From positions 35,414,378-35,478,377 of the forward strand of contig NC_064839.1 in NCBI RefSeq assembly GCF_024166365.1: 64,000 bases of DNA, in the 5' to 3' direction. The position numbers were made by a program, and so were the translations under genes. The notes under the pieces were generated by a model. That model did not search any database and was not told where the DNA came from. It worked only from the letters and a program-made list of their open reading frames with translations. This stretch comes from Elephas maximus indicus (Eukaryota > Chordata > Mammalia > Proboscidea > Elephantidae). Every line of letters begins with the position of its first letter. Within the stretch, counting starts at the first letter, position 1. Below are positions 1 through 10,330 of the stretch, piece by piece.

Positions 1-183
1 AATTAAAAGCTCCCAACCTTTCTAAGCATTTTGAGTCCTAGGTCAGGAGAGACTGTCAGAGGTTTAGGTAACTCCAGCCTCGAACTATACAGAACACCTT
101 TTAGGCCAAGTGAGTCTAGTCAGGATTACCCCTGGAACTTGTGAAAATCCTGATAGAATCATTATCATCTCTCCAACCTGCAG
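1..183 (+). other. UTP4: UTP4 last intron, 3' end
   Basis: Intronic sequence leading to the acceptor AG at 182-183. A pyrimidine-rich stretch (ctctccaacctgcag) precedes the splice site. No other coding exon is visible here. Confidence 0.7.
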
Positions 184-300
184 CCTCTCCTCTTCATGGA
201 ACTTTTGGATGAAAGAACACTGGTGGCAGTAGAGAGGCCCCTGGATGACATCATTGCACAGCTCCCACCACCTATCAAAAAGAAGAAATTTGGGACTTAA
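184..300 (+). CDS. UTP4: UTP4 (cirhin) last coding exon
   Basis: The terminal exon encodes 38 residues and ends in TAA at 298-300. It starts directly after a polypyrimidine stretch and an AG acceptor at 182-183, in phase 0. The peptide begins PLLFMELLDERTL and ends in PPPIKKKKFGT, which I recognise as the carboxyl end of UTP4/cirhin. UTP4 is a WD40-repeat protein of the t-UTP subcomplex of the small-subunit processome, acting in the nucleolus in pre-18S rRNA transcription and processing. Only the end of the protein, beyond the WD40 propellers, lies in the window; the rest is upstream. The lysine run followed by FGT is the natural terminus, so nothing looks broken. UTP4 immediately upstream of SNTB2 on the same strand matches the human 16q22 gene order. 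Recognition is from memory of the family. Confidence 0.87.
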   Translation, partial: PLLFMELLDERTLVAVERPLDDIIAQLPPPIKKKKFGT

Positions 301-390
301 AACAGGGCACTGCCTGTGCCCTTCCTTGTACTGTCTACCCTGTTTCTTTTCACAAATCATGATAATAAAACAAAGTTATTCTTTAGGACT
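301..390 (+). promoter_or_regulatory. UTP4: UTP4 3' UTR and poly(A) signal
   Basis: A canonical AATAAA lies at 364-369, 64 bases after the stop codon, so cleavage is expected near 380-395. This gives a very short 3' UTR. A second AATAAA-like site near 793-798 could serve a longer form; the sequence does not tell which is used. Confidence 0.65.
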
Positions 391-825
391 AGTCATTACA
401 AATGTTATCTTCCAAAATAATGGACAGTGATTGCTCTTCATTGAACAAAAGTGAACAGAAACTCTAAGGCATTTGTAGCTAGGATAATGTTCCAAGTAGC
501 TACAAACTCATCAAAATTTGTTAGGGTCCTGTTTGTTCTTTAGACCACAATCTCAGAAAATAGTTGCCCTCTATTCCCTAACACATGCCTAAGACATCAG
601 AGAGCTGATGACCTTCACTGTCTGCCAGCCTCCAGCCGATGCAAAGGCGTGGGAACCTGCCCAGCATTGCCCTAGAGGGCAGGGAACAGTGCTTGCTTAT
701 TCAAGATAGCCTAACTACCAATAACAATGATCATCCTTAGTGTTTAAGGAAGATTTCAACTGCAGCATTATAAGGGAGTGCTCTATCTAAAAAATAAATT
801 CCTTCGACCTTTGACAGCCAGCTTT

Positions 826-866
<41 letters not shown>

Positions 867-1681
867 ATATGTATATATATGTTTATAATTTTAATCAGGC
901 TTTGGGGTGTCAGTCTTATAACAGGTTTTCACGTGTTATATGGCATTTTCAAAAGTCAAGGAAACATTGGGCAGGGATTTCATTAGGGAGTAGGAGTAGA
1001 GATCTCTGTCCTTTTCTACCTGCTTTGATTTTTTTATTCCCATGGGGAGTTGTCAACTGACTAGTTTTAATGTGAACTTTTAAATTAGAAAGTGAAGAAC
1101 CACAGTTAACCTGAACTGAGCAGGTAGATTTCTTCCCCATTTCAGTGGATTAATTCTGTTGCATACCTATTGAGACCCAGTATGTGTGGCATTGTTGTTT
1201 TTTGGTTGGAGGGCAGAGAAGCATGTGGATTCTGATGACAACGTGAGTGAAGTGCTGATAAAAAAATTTTTTAGCTGAGATGAACCCCACCTTCCAGTCT
1301 GGAAGGAAAAAAATGTCAGAATTTAAGGTAGATGTGTGGGAAGGGAATTAACAAGTGATAAGAAAAACAAGAGCCCAATGATTTAAAACATACAGCCTAT
1401 TTCAGGTTTGGTAAGAGGGAACAGATACAACAAGGTTTACAATGGAAGCAACTTACCTCTACCCTATCTGTTTAGGTTTTCACAGTGAGTGACAGGAGCA
1501 GTTTAAACAAGAAGCTGTAACTTTTTAGGTCACCTGTCATAGCTTTCCTTTCCTCTTAAGTAAATGTCTCTCCGCGAGTAAGGCAGTATTCTCCCAGTCT
1601 GCATTAGATGGGCATTTCAACCTGTTCAGTAGGCCAGAAGATGTTTTAGGTCCTCATTTGTGTGATTTCAGGAGCCTTAGT
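391..1681. other. Intergenic, no gene seen
   Basis: Apart from the microsatellite I see no exon, SINE or LINE I can name. The short ORFs have no recognisable domain and no splice context. Confidence 0.6.
826..882. repeat. (TA)n(CA)n microsatellite
   Basis: A TA run passes into about 13 CA dinucleotides, then a TA/TG-rich tail. It is a compound dinucleotide microsatellite in the UTP4-SNTB2 intergenic region and is likely length-polymorphic. Confidence 0.95.
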
Positions 1682-1880
1682 AGGAGCCCTGGTGGTGCAG
1701 TGGTTAAGCGCCCAGCTGCTAACCGAAAGGTCAGCAGTTGGAACCCACCAGCGGCTGTGAGGGAAAAAGATGTAGTAGTCTGCTTCCATTAAAGATTTAT
1801 AGCCTTGGAAATCCTATGGGGCGATTTCACTCTTCTGTAGAGTCACTGTGAGTTGGAATTGACTCAACAGCAGTGGGTTT
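1682..1880 (+). repeat. AfroSINE, near full length
   Basis: It begins ggagccctggtggtgcagtg, the tRNA-derived head with the A-box region of AfroSINE. It carries the internal 'ggcagtctgcttc' type insert of the longer subfamily and ends with the 'gagttggaattgactcaacagcagtgggttt' type tail. Non-coding and mobilised in trans by a LINE. Divergence from the other copies is moderate. Confidence 0.92.
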
Positions 1881-1887
1881 GATTTAG

Positions 1888-2080
1888 TTGGTGGTGTGGT
1901 GGTTAAGCGTTCAGCTGCTAACTGAAAGGTCAGCAGTTTGAACCCACCAGCCGCTTTGCAGGAGAAAGATGTGGCAGTCTGCTTCTGTAAAGGGTACAGT
2001 GCTGGAAACTCTATGGGGCAGTTCTACTCTGTCCTATAGAGACACTCTGAGTCTGAATTGATACAACAGCAACAGGTTTT
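1888..2080 (+). repeat. AfroSINE, second copy in tandem
   Basis: A second plus-strand copy follows the first within about 10 bases. It lacks the first few bases of the head and has the long-form body (gaaagatgtggcagtctgc...). It differs from its neighbour at many positions, so it is a separate insertion rather than a local duplication. Confidence 0.9.
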
Positions 2081-2129
2081 GTTGGTTTGTTCAAGTCACT
2101 GATCGACAATCGAGGTTTGTAACCAGAGA

Positions 2130-2650
2130 AGCTGCTGTTAGATGCCATTTAGTTGGTTCCAGCTCATACTAGAAGAAAACACTGCCTGCTCCTGCCGCAT
2201 CTTCACAGTCATTGCTGTTTGAGCCCATTGTTGGGAGCCACTGTGCCAGTCTATCTCCCTTAGGGTCTTCTTTTTTGCTTATCCTTTACCAAGCATGATG
2301 TCCTTCTCCAGGGATTGGTCCCTCCTGATAACACGTCCAAAGATCATGAGGTGAAGTCTTGCCATCCTTGCTTTTAAGGAGCATTCTGGCTGTACTTTTT
2401 CCAAGACAGTTTCAGTGGTTCTTCTGACAGTCCATGGTGTATTCAGTATTCTTCACCAACACTTGTAATTCAGAGGCATCAATTCTTCTTTGGTCTTCCT
2501 TATTCATTGTGATTGAAAACACCGTGGCTTAGGTCAGGTGCACTTTAATCCTCAGAGTGACATCTTTACTTTTTAACACTTTAAAGAGGTCTTCTGCAGA
2601 TTTGCCCAATGCAAAACATCATTTGATTTCTTGACTGTTCTTCCGTGGAT
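2130..2650 (-). mobile_element. RTE-type LINE fragment, 3' end
   Basis: Read on the minus strand this is the end of the RTE reverse-transcriptase ORF and its short 3' tail. It shows degraded versions of the LGKSAAKDL, VHLTQAMVFS and AFELWCWRRIL segments seen in other copies here. Frameshifts and stops are frequent. It is a 5'-truncated dead copy of the Bov-B/RTE1-like clade common in afrotherians. Confidence 0.88.
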
Positions 2651-3845
2651 ATTGAGAGAGAGGCTAGGATGCCTTAAATATTAACCCACTTGCTTTTCAC
2701 TGGCTGTAGAGCTATAAATTTAGAGAATCCTTACCAGCTGGAGTGTAGTTTAATGGTTGACCTAACCTTAAATGTATAAAACCTTGTGGGTTGTGGAGGG
2801 TGTAATTCTGACAAGACAGCTCACAGACTATCTGGGTGAAGAAGTAAAACTTGTGAAAGCAGAAAACATTCCTTTGTAACTTTTCCAGCCAGTGATTTGG
2901 ACTTCCATAAATGGCATGGGAAGTAAGAGCTTTGGGCCTTGAAATACTTCCTAACTGGAAAACTTTGAATACAAATAAAACAAACAGGGGGAAATTAGAG
3001 AAATTGGGGAACGGGAAAACAAACTGGTATTAAATAAGAGGAACACTTCAGTGCATGTGTTTCAGGATGTTTTTACTTTTGAGATTTGTCTAATTTAGAT
3101 GTTTAAAATAGTTTTACCTTTGGCATTATGCTTCTGTTTGGGACATCTTGCAGGCTGCTGCTCATACTTGAATTCCACAGAAAAGTTTTGATCTGCGGCA
3201 GCCTGGGAAAGGTCTTATTTTGCAAGCCTTATGCAAATGCTTTAAAAATTCACTTTTCTTAATATTGTTGTCAGTGATCTGATCCCTGAATGGATACTTC
3301 ACACTTTACTGAGGAAATTCTGCAAACTAGACTGAGAAGACTAAATCTTGGAATGCTGGAAGAAAGAGACCATCTAGCTTTGGTTTTTTTTTTCAAAAAT
3401 TTTTTTTTTAAGCATCAAAATTTCCTTTAAATGGAACTTTATTCTAAACTGTAATATATGGTACAGAGAGTAATTGAGCTGTTCTGGTTGTATGGGGTAG
3501 GAAAGGAGGAAGTGGGAGTATGTGAAAGAATCCCTGTGACTTTTGTCCTGATTTTTCATACAAGGAAACAGACGTAGAGGTGATTTTTCATGGTCACACA
3601 GTGATTTGTTAGAGGTCAATGTGGCATTATGGTTATTCTCCCACTGTCTCTTGGTCATCCCATAAGTATGGTACACAAAGGCCTGGTACATAAAGGATTT
3701 TACATTTCATAAGGTGAGGGAAGGTGTTTAAGCATTTCTTGTTCTGAATGAGTACTTGCTTTATAATACTGAGTTACGTGGGCAGTCTTTTGTGTTAATC
3801 ACACAGTGTTGGAATGAAAAACCTTGTTCATTTTCTCCTAGTGTT
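2651..3845. other. Intergenic, mostly unassigned
   Basis: No exon is recognisable. A weak MIR-like core, minus strand, can be seen around 3560-3625 (gaaacagac...ggtcacacagtga). The 105-codon minus-strand ORF at 3374-3691 overlaps it and is not a gene. Confidence 0.5.
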
Positions 3846-3849
3846 CCTG

Positions 3850-4165
3850 TGGCAGTGTTTCTTAGGGTTAATTCTTGGGAGTGGAATGGCTAGCTCATAG
3901 CGTGCCCACCTTGTTTCGCTTTTAATTGGTGCAGCCAAATTGCCCTTTGGAGTGACTAGATTCCTATCAGCAGTGTTTGAAATAATTCATTTCCTTACAC
4001 ATTGCCAACGTATTGGTAGACTTTAATTTTAGCTCATCTAATAGGTGAAAATAGTATTCTATTTGTTTCCCTGCTATTAATGAGGTTGCCCACTTCTTTA
4101 TGTTTTCAGGCTGTTTGGTTAATTGTGTAAATTGTCTGTCTATTCATAATCTTTTCCCTGTTTCT
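3850..4165 (-). mobile_element. Old L1M/HAL1-like fragment
   Basis: Contains the degraded 'ccaaattgccctttggagtg' and 'cagcagtgtttgaaat' segments, which correspond to the end of ORF2 in old mammalian L1s read on the minus strand. No coding capacity remains. Confidence 0.6.
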
Positions 4166-4216
4166 CCTAATGTGTTGTCTTTTTCTTTCATATTTTAAGG
4201 TATTTTATGATCTAGG

Positions 4217-4408
4217 CCAGTGCTGTCCACTAGAACTTTCTGTGAAGTTGGGGATATTCTATATCTGTGCTGTCTAATAAGGTGGCACCCACACATGGCT
4301 ATTGGGCTTATAATATGGCTAGTGTGACTGAGGAATTTTTAATTTTGTATAATTTTGATTACATTTAAATAGTCACATGCAGCTAGTGGCTGCCCTATTG
4401 ACAGCAGA
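4217..4408 (+). mobile_element. hAT-Charlie MITE, MER5A-like
   Basis: A 192-bp non-autonomous DNA transposon starting ccagtgctgtccac and ending ...gacagcagag, giving short inverted termini. An exact 8-bp duplication gatctagg flanks it at 4209-4216 and 4409-4416, the size expected for hAT transposases. Length and internal sequence fit the ancient eutherian MER5A group; the exact name is from memory. Confidence 0.8.
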
Positions 4409-4429
4409 GATCTAGGTATTAAGGCTTAG

Positions 4430-4800
4430 CTTTGTGTTAATCCTTTGTTTTTAGATGAAAGATACGGTCTCAGCCCTCAAAGACTTCACAGCCTAGTTGG
4501 GGAGAGAGATGAGTAAATCAGTGATGCCCTGTTAGAGGTGAGCACAGAGAAGGGGCACCTAACAAGTAGGGTTAGGGGGTAGGGCTGGAGGTGGGAGGTA
4601 GCTAGCAAGGTGAAAGAGGGAGGAAAAGAGGCATTCCTGGAACGTTCTCAGTGCAAAGGCCTGAAGCAAGAGAGAGTATAGCGTGTTCAAGAAACTGCCA
4701 GTAGTTCCATGTGGTTAAAACAGGATACATTGGAAATGGAGGAAAATGAAGCTGAAGGGGCTGGCAGGACCTACCATTCTGCTGAGATTATGCTTGTCTC
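4430..4800 (-). mobile_element. L2 fragment
   Basis: Includes 'aaagacttcacagcctagttggggagagaga' and 'gcaaaggcctgaagcaag' type motifs, typical of L2 in reverse orientation. Ancient and non-coding. Confidence 0.6.
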
Positions 4801-6205
4801 AAAATCAGAAAAGCTGGCCTCAGAAGGGTGACAGCTTCCCTAGGTGATAGTGACAGAACCAGGAGAACCACGTGAGATTCATAGAAAAGCTAAGAGTAGA
4901 GCAGTTTCCATAGAGGGAAGCTAAGTGGTTTAGAAAATTGTACAGAAAAGATAAGTAGATTTGGATATAGAGCCCTTAAGTCAACGTGTAGTGAGAGACA
5001 GAACCAGTTAGAGGTGGGCCTTGAAGTCTGTAGTTAAGAATTCTCATTCAGTGGAACACATAGTTGTGAGTCATTCACAGATCCAAAGTAAAAATGATTG
5101 TATACATAAGGGGCAGAAAAGACTGGATGTTGGGGAGGCCAAAAAACAAGCTATTGTGTAGGTTCTTGACAGGGTCCATTGATGGGTGTCAGGGGCTTTG
5201 TGAGCCCCCAAGGTTGAATGCATGTGAGTGTGCATTTGTCTGAGGAGAGCATCCACCACATACAGCTGATTCCCAGAGAAGTTCATGATCACCCAAATTG
5301 GCTATTGCATTAACCTACTCAGGAGAGATTGTGTAATTTCTGTGCCTGTCAAGAAAAAACACTGGTGATTTTCCATAGCTAAGTGAATTCAGTGAAACTA
5401 ACCTTCTGCTTAGTATGTCCTTGCTAATATTTTCCTAAAAAGAAAGTCACAACGCTACAAAACTGTCACCAGCTGCTTCTCATTAGGAATGTGGTTAGCA
5501 GATGTGGTTTGTCATAGTCATAATGCATGAGATAGTTAATCCATTTTTGAGGATTTCAGATGGATAGTGATTTATCTTGGCGGGATGAATTTCTAAAAAT
5601 GTGTTTGCATCAGCTAAAGGATAAATGCAACTTTTCCTCTTTCACTTCATGTTTGATGCTGGAGAAAAAATAGATTTTAGGGTATTTCTCCCTGAAGGCA
5701 AAGTTGTACTGTCCATTGAAAGGGACAGCTGATTTCAGTGTCTTCTAATTGAAGAACAGTTATACGTGGGTAATTTTTCAAAGTTGGGTATTGGCTATTT
5801 CACAGCTTATTTCTCCCTTTAGCCTCTTCTTTAATAGTAATTGAGTGGCTCTTGGTTTTTTTTCCTCTGGCATCTAGCCGCCTTTGTGGTAGTGACCTTC
5901 AGGCTTTTTCAAGGCTGCTATTTTGCCTGGGGCCCTCCTTCCTTACGAAATTACACAACACTCAAACCTTGGAACTAGCCCCAGACCCACTAATTCTTTC
6001 CTTTGGCGGACTCTTGGCAATATATATTCCCTTTCAGTTGAAGTGTAGCTTTATATGAGATCTGTTTGTCACTGAAATTAATTTGGCTCTTTGCCCTTTA
6101 ATCCTGGAATCAAATGGCATTATGGCAGACTCAATCCTAGGTAAAGTGTAGACTCTCAAGAGTTTCTACCAAAGGTTTTATTGTCGCTACTGCTGAAGGT
6201 CGATA
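4801..6205. other. Intergenic, nothing assigned
   Basis: No recognisable gene or repeat beyond weak L2-like continuation at the left edge. The 73- and 68-codon ORFs here have no known-domain resemblance. Confidence 0.5.
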
Positions 6206-6209
6206 GGTA

Positions 6210-6450
6210 ATAACAGCAACAGATACTTTTTATATGGCTGCCACTGTGGTAAGCACTTTGAATCCTCATCAACCCACTCAACCCTCACAACCACCCTTAG
6301 AGACAAGTTATCTGAATTTTTCCCAAGAAGAGACTAGGCCTATGACCTCAGCCTCTTGCCCATTGTCATATATTTGGTAAATGGCCAAACCACAATTTGA
6401 ACCTTGTGCTCTTATTTACCATGCTATACTCTACATCCACTATGAGGGAG
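6210..6450 (-). repeat. MIR SINE
   Basis: Shows the order of a reversed MIR: 'taagcactttgaatcctcatca', then 'agagacaagttatctga', then the degraded core and tRNA-like head ('accacaatttgaaccttgtgctc'). Ancient tRNA-derived SINE. Confidence 0.7.
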
Positions 6451-6944
6451 ATGAAAAAAGGCCGCTCTTCCCACCTTCCCCTCAAACCATAGGGTTTAAG
6501 GAGGCATAGAATCAGAGCCTGAGTCACAGATTGTAAAATGAAATTATGGAACTGACAGAGTGAATCTAACTCCCTCATTTTAAATAGCAACGATCCCTGC
6601 CTCATTCTGAGAAATAGTAAGACAACAGTTTGAGCAGAGGAGAATAGATGTTGATAGGTGACAGGAATGAAAAGTTATTAAGAATGAACTCAGCCATTTG
6701 CTTTTTTCAGAGGTAGATAAAATAGCGTGCCTGTTTAAAGAATTTTCTGAGCTTGTCTCACTGTCCTCAAGAAACTGTGGAAACAGAGATGTACTCTTTA
6801 CTTCAGATGTCATTATTCACAATAAGCGGATACTTCACTACTTGAGATTTCCTAGATGGTAATTTTCACTCTGCAAGGAACCAATAACCTTCAGAGGCGT
6901 TATTTGAAGATACTACATCACAAGAGGCACTCAATTTCAATCAT

Positions 6945-7170
6945 TCACATGTTTAATGAGTTCCTTCTGTATGAGACAATATGCTTGGAATAGTGGGGTA
7001 TAAAAATAAGTCAATGGGTGGTCCCTGCCCTCCTGTAGTTTATAATTTATTTGGGCACATGGGCCAGGCATAGGGGAAAAAATCATTCAAAGGAAAAATC
7101 CCAACCAACTGAGTAGTCAGGGAAAGCTGGGATGAGATCTTGCTATGAGGGAAAGAGGTCCAAGGGGACA
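6945..7170 (-). mobile_element. L2 fragment
   Basis: Contains 'gtccctgccctcctgtagtttataat', a hallmark of reversed L2. No coding potential. Confidence 0.65.
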
Positions 7171-8270
7171 AGAGATGTTTGGAAGATTCAGGCTGCAATG
7201 TGAAAAGGCATTGGGGAACACTGATTGGGTGGTGAGTTTGGCAAATCTGAAAGTAGTAATGACAATGTTGAAAAGTTAATTTGGGTTCTGTTGGAGGGTC
7301 TTATACCTTGGGAGTTGTATGGATAAGTTAAAAACATTTTTAAGGAAAAATCTCCATGTAATCCAAAAAGCAATCTCCATAACCTTCCTATCTACTCCCA
7401 AGGTTAAATATTTTGTTTTATAACTGGCTATCTTATATAAGTGCCCTCACTTACTTTTAGTTGGATGATCTATGACTTCCTCCAATTCTATTGACCAAAA
7501 AGGTCTTGATACTCTTGGAAAGAATTTCCAGCACTTCCCTTTGCTAATAAAGGCGTCCTCAAGTGCCCATCCCCTGGGTGATTACGTATGCAAGAGTTAA
7601 AAATAGTGCTCAGACTCTAAGGAATCAGGTGCCAAGCGTTCTCTATTAAGCAGAAATTTCACATAACTCAGGCCTCCGGGGACTCATGCCTCAACTGGAG
7701 CAGAGCCAGAAGTGTCTGTGACTGCAGGTGCACTTGGGCACATCAGGACCTGCTGGAACAGTAAGCTGGCCTCACTGCAATTGATTTTAGGAGAGGGCTG
7801 GAGGGTTGAGCTTTTGCTGACATTTGCAGCTTGGAAAATCCTACCCCCCTAATTCCAAAAAGGATTCTGCTCTAATGATTTTTCGGGAAGATACTTTTCT
7901 CATTTTGGATTCTTTCTTCAGTTGGGCTCTGGGTGCTTCCCAGCCTCTATTTTTGTTGTTTTAATTCCTGGTATGTGAGGTTTTTTGGAAGCTTCTGCCC
8001 ACATATGAATGTGCATTTATAGAGTGGTGCATGAACACAGCTTATGAGCCTCAGCATGCACTTCATGAACAAGCAGGTGTACAGCCCCTTTTATAGAAAT
8101 TGGTGCACACTCCCTCTGCTTACCTCTACTTCTTGAAATGAAAATGTGGGGTTTCACTTTTGATGCTGAAGGAAAGTTAGAGGGCACCTTGACCCCATGT
8201 TTTTAATGAAAGCTCTCTTTCTCAGCTGTGTGATTTCTGGGCTCTCATTTTTAATAGTCCAGGTATATAG
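7171..8270. other. Intergenic, nothing assigned
   Basis: No exon, tRNA or recent transposon is recognisable. Confidence 0.45.
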
Positions 8271-8274
8271 TGAA

Positions 8275-8390
8275 AACACTGGACCAAGAGGCTGGGAGGC
8301 CTGAGTTGTGGTCTGTACTTCCTCACTGGGGACTTTGGACCAGAGTTTTTGGCTCTCTGGGCCTCAGTTTCTTCAGCTTTTTAGCCTATG
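8275..8390 (+). repeat. MIR SINE fragment
   Basis: Reads as a sense MIR core: 'cactggaccaagaggctgggaggcctgag', then 'ggactttggacc', then 'ctctgggcctcagtttcttca'. Confidence 0.7.
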
Positions 8391-8524
8391 AAGCTGGAAG
8401 AGCCTGTGGATTGAATCATTCGTGTCTTTGGATACAAGCGGTTGCAGGCTCTGCAGCGTGCACAGTAGTGGTTGTGGCTTTTGTCCCTGGAATGTCTGTG
8501 AATTGAATGGAAGCCAAAACTTAC

Positions 8525-8620
8525 CTTGGAACTCTGGTGGCACAGTGGTTAAGTGCTACAGCTACCAACCAAAAGATTGTGAGTTTGAATCCACCAGTTG
8601 CTCCTTGGAAACTCTGAAAA
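8525..8620 (+). repeat. AfroSINE, 5' half
   Basis: Contains the head 'ggaactctggtggcacagtg', the 'accaaaagattgtgagttt' centre and 'ccaccagttgctccttgg', then stops in an A-rich end. The RTE-like tail is missing, so it is 3'-truncated or ended early. Confidence 0.85.
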
Positions 8621-8689
8621 CTTAAGAGACCAAATTTTGCATAGTTTCTGAGGATGCCCATCTACACTTTCCCCAGCAGAAGGCCATGG

Positions 8690-9235
8690 CCCCGAGGCTA
8701 AGAAAGTCAGATCTACAAAGTCAAGTCCAAACTCTTCGTTGTTAGATTATATGAGGCTTTTCACGCTCACGCTCTCACCTCCACTGACTTCATATTGGAA
8801 TCACGGCTTCTTAAATAACCACCATTCTGCAAATATCTTTGAGGCCTACCTATTGTGGCTACTGGGCTGAAGAAGACATGGCACCTTCTTGCATTACAGG
8901 CAAGTAAACTGGTAATTGCAAAGCAGAGTAACAAATGTTTAGGTTCCTGCCTCTGGACCTTTGGTAATTTTCCTCATGCTTGAGGGTTCATTCTCCATTG
9001 TCACCTCTGTGACGCCTACCCCAGGCTGAACCAAATGTTCCTTCCACTCTGCTCTTGGGGCGTTTCCTACATGTCACTAACCACATACTATCGCAACTAG
9101 CTGGTTGGTTATGGGTCTTCCTCTCCTCCTAGACCGCGAGCTGTCAGCTGTGGTATGTTTTATTCAGCTTATCTCCTGGACCTCAGAAGGTGTCCACGCA
9201 CAGGGCGGAGCTATCAGTAAATACGGAATGAACCA
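8690..9235 (+). mobile_element. L2 fragment, sense, 3' end
   Basis: Order matches the L2 3' region: 'aagtccaaactctt', 'gcctctggacctttgg', 'cactctgctcttgg', and a degraded '...cagtaaatacggaatgaacc' end that corresponds to the L2 terminal CAATAAATATTTGTTGAATGAA. It lies just upstream of the SNTB2 CpG island. Confidence 0.7.
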
Positions 9236-9487
9236 ATCAACGCAAGAATAAACATGCGACTCAGACCTTACAGGCTTACAAAGTACTTCTCGAAGCTGAT
9301 GTTGCTTTCTGTGCCCAGGCAGCTCCTGGGGACTGCACGGTAGAGCTCAGGGGTTGAGGGGCGCTCGGGCTGGCTGCCCACGTCCGGTGAAGGGCAAGGG
9401 ACCGGATTCCCGGCAACTTCTCACCTTCCGGAAGCAGCTCCGCCGGCCTCTCTCCGCCCCCACCCCGGAAGGTGGGCGTGGCCTCTC

Positions 9488-9574
9488 ATGAATAATGAAT
9501 CACCCCGGGCGGGGGAGGGGCCGGACCCGCCCCCTCGGGCGGGAAGGGGGAAGCGCCAAGGCTGCCTGACTGGA
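9488..9574 (+). promoter_or_regulatory. SNTB2: SNTB2 5' leader with upstream ATGs
   Basis: An ATG at 9488 is in frame with SNTB2, with no intervening stop, and would add 29 residues. Its context is poor (ctcATGa). Another ATG at 9495 opens a 24-codon upstream ORF in a different frame, ending TGA at 9567-9569, six bases before the SNTB2 start. Both matter only if transcription begins upstream of 9488. Confidence 0.5.
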
Positions 9575-10154
9575 ATGAGGGTAGCTGCGGCGACTGCGGC
9601 GGCGGGAGCGGGGCCGGCCATGGCGGTGTGGACGCGGGCCACCAAAGCGGGGCTGGTGGAGCTGCTGCTGAGAGAGCGCTGGGTCCGGGTGGTGGCCGAG
9701 CTGAGCGGCGAGAGCCTGAGCCTGACGGGCGACGCCGCGGCGGCCGAGTCCGAGCCCGCTCTGGGGCCGGCGGCGGCCGACTTCAACGGCCTCCCGAACG
9801 GCGGCGGAGCCGGCGACTCGCTGCCCGGGAGCCCGAGCCGCGGCCTGGGCCCCCCGAGCCCGCCGGCGCCGCCACGGGGCTCGGCGGGCGAGGCGGGCGC
9901 GTCGCCGCCCGTGCGCCGGGTGCGAGTGGTGAAGCAGGAGGCGGGCGGCCTGGGCATCAGCATCAAGGGCGGCCGCGAAAACCGGATGCCGATCCTCATC
10001 TCCAAGATCTTCCCGGGGCTGGCGGCCGACCAGAGCCGGGCGCTGCGGCTGGGCGACGCCATCCTGTCGGTGAACGGCACTGACCTGCGCCAAGCCACCC
10101 ACGACCAGGCCGTGCAGGCGCTGAAGCGCGCGGGCAAGGAGGTGCTGCTGGAGG
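9575..10154 (+). CDS. SNTB2: SNTB2 (beta-2-syntrophin) exon 1
   Basis: Encodes the first 193 residues of beta-2-syntrophin plus one base of codon 194. Syntrophins are cytoplasmic peripheral-membrane adaptors that bind dystrophin, utrophin and dystrobrevin and recruit PDZ ligands such as ion channels and kinases. Residues ~14-50 ([18 protein letters not shown]...) are the first part of the split PH1 domain. A low-complexity Gly/Ala/Pro insert follows (~50-112). From ~113 the PDZ domain runs ([18 protein letters not shown]), with the GLGI carboxylate-binding loop and an intact [11 protein letters not shown] segment. I chose the ATG at 9575 because the peptide [11 protein letters not shown] matches the known start; a second in-frame ATG is 15 codons on. 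The donor GTGAGC follows at 10155. Exon 2 is not in the window. Confidence 0.95.
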
Positions 10155-10330
10155 GTGAGCGGGGCCGGGCGGGCGGGACGCGGCGGCAGTCGGGCTCCTG
10201 GGCGCGCACTTTGTTTCTGCCACCCTGCGCCCTTGGCGGGGCGAGCTTGTTCCCTCCCCCGGGGCCTGCTTTCCTTCCCCTCGGCTTGTGGCCGGTCTCT
10301 ACCACACCCCGTCTTCTGAGGGTTTGAATG

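Larger units (their letters stand above)
9330..10330 (+). promoter_or_regulatory. SNTB2: SNTB2 CpG-island promoter
   Basis: About 1 kb of very GC- and CpG-rich sequence in otherwise AT-rich surroundings. Upstream of the start codon there are GC-box/KLF-type motifs: gtgggcgtgg near 9472, gggcgggggagggg near 9507-9520, and cccgccccctcgggcggg near 9526-9543. No TATA box is seen. This fits a dispersed-start housekeeping promoter. The exact transcription start cannot be read from sequence; somewhere between about 9400 and 9550 is likely. Confidence 0.85.

Noticed and set aside
85..360. 91-codon minus-strand ORF and a 61-codon + ORF at 245-430
   Set aside because: Both are shadows over the UTP4 last exon. 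The real frame on the + strand begins at the acceptor at 184 and gives the UTP4 C-terminus.
826..882. CA/TA tract as a regulatory element
   Set aside because: Simple microsatellite; Z-DNA or regulatory roles cannot be supported from sequence alone.
9628..10083. 151-codon + ORF inside SNTB2 exon 1
   Set aside because: Alternative-frame shadow of SNTB2; low-complexity Gly/Ala/Arg product.
9421..10305. 294-codon minus-strand ORF opposite SNTB2 exon 1
   Set aside because: It lies antisense to a recognised exon in very GC-rich DNA, where stops are rare. Its product is Arg/Pro/Ala-rich low complexity without a domain.
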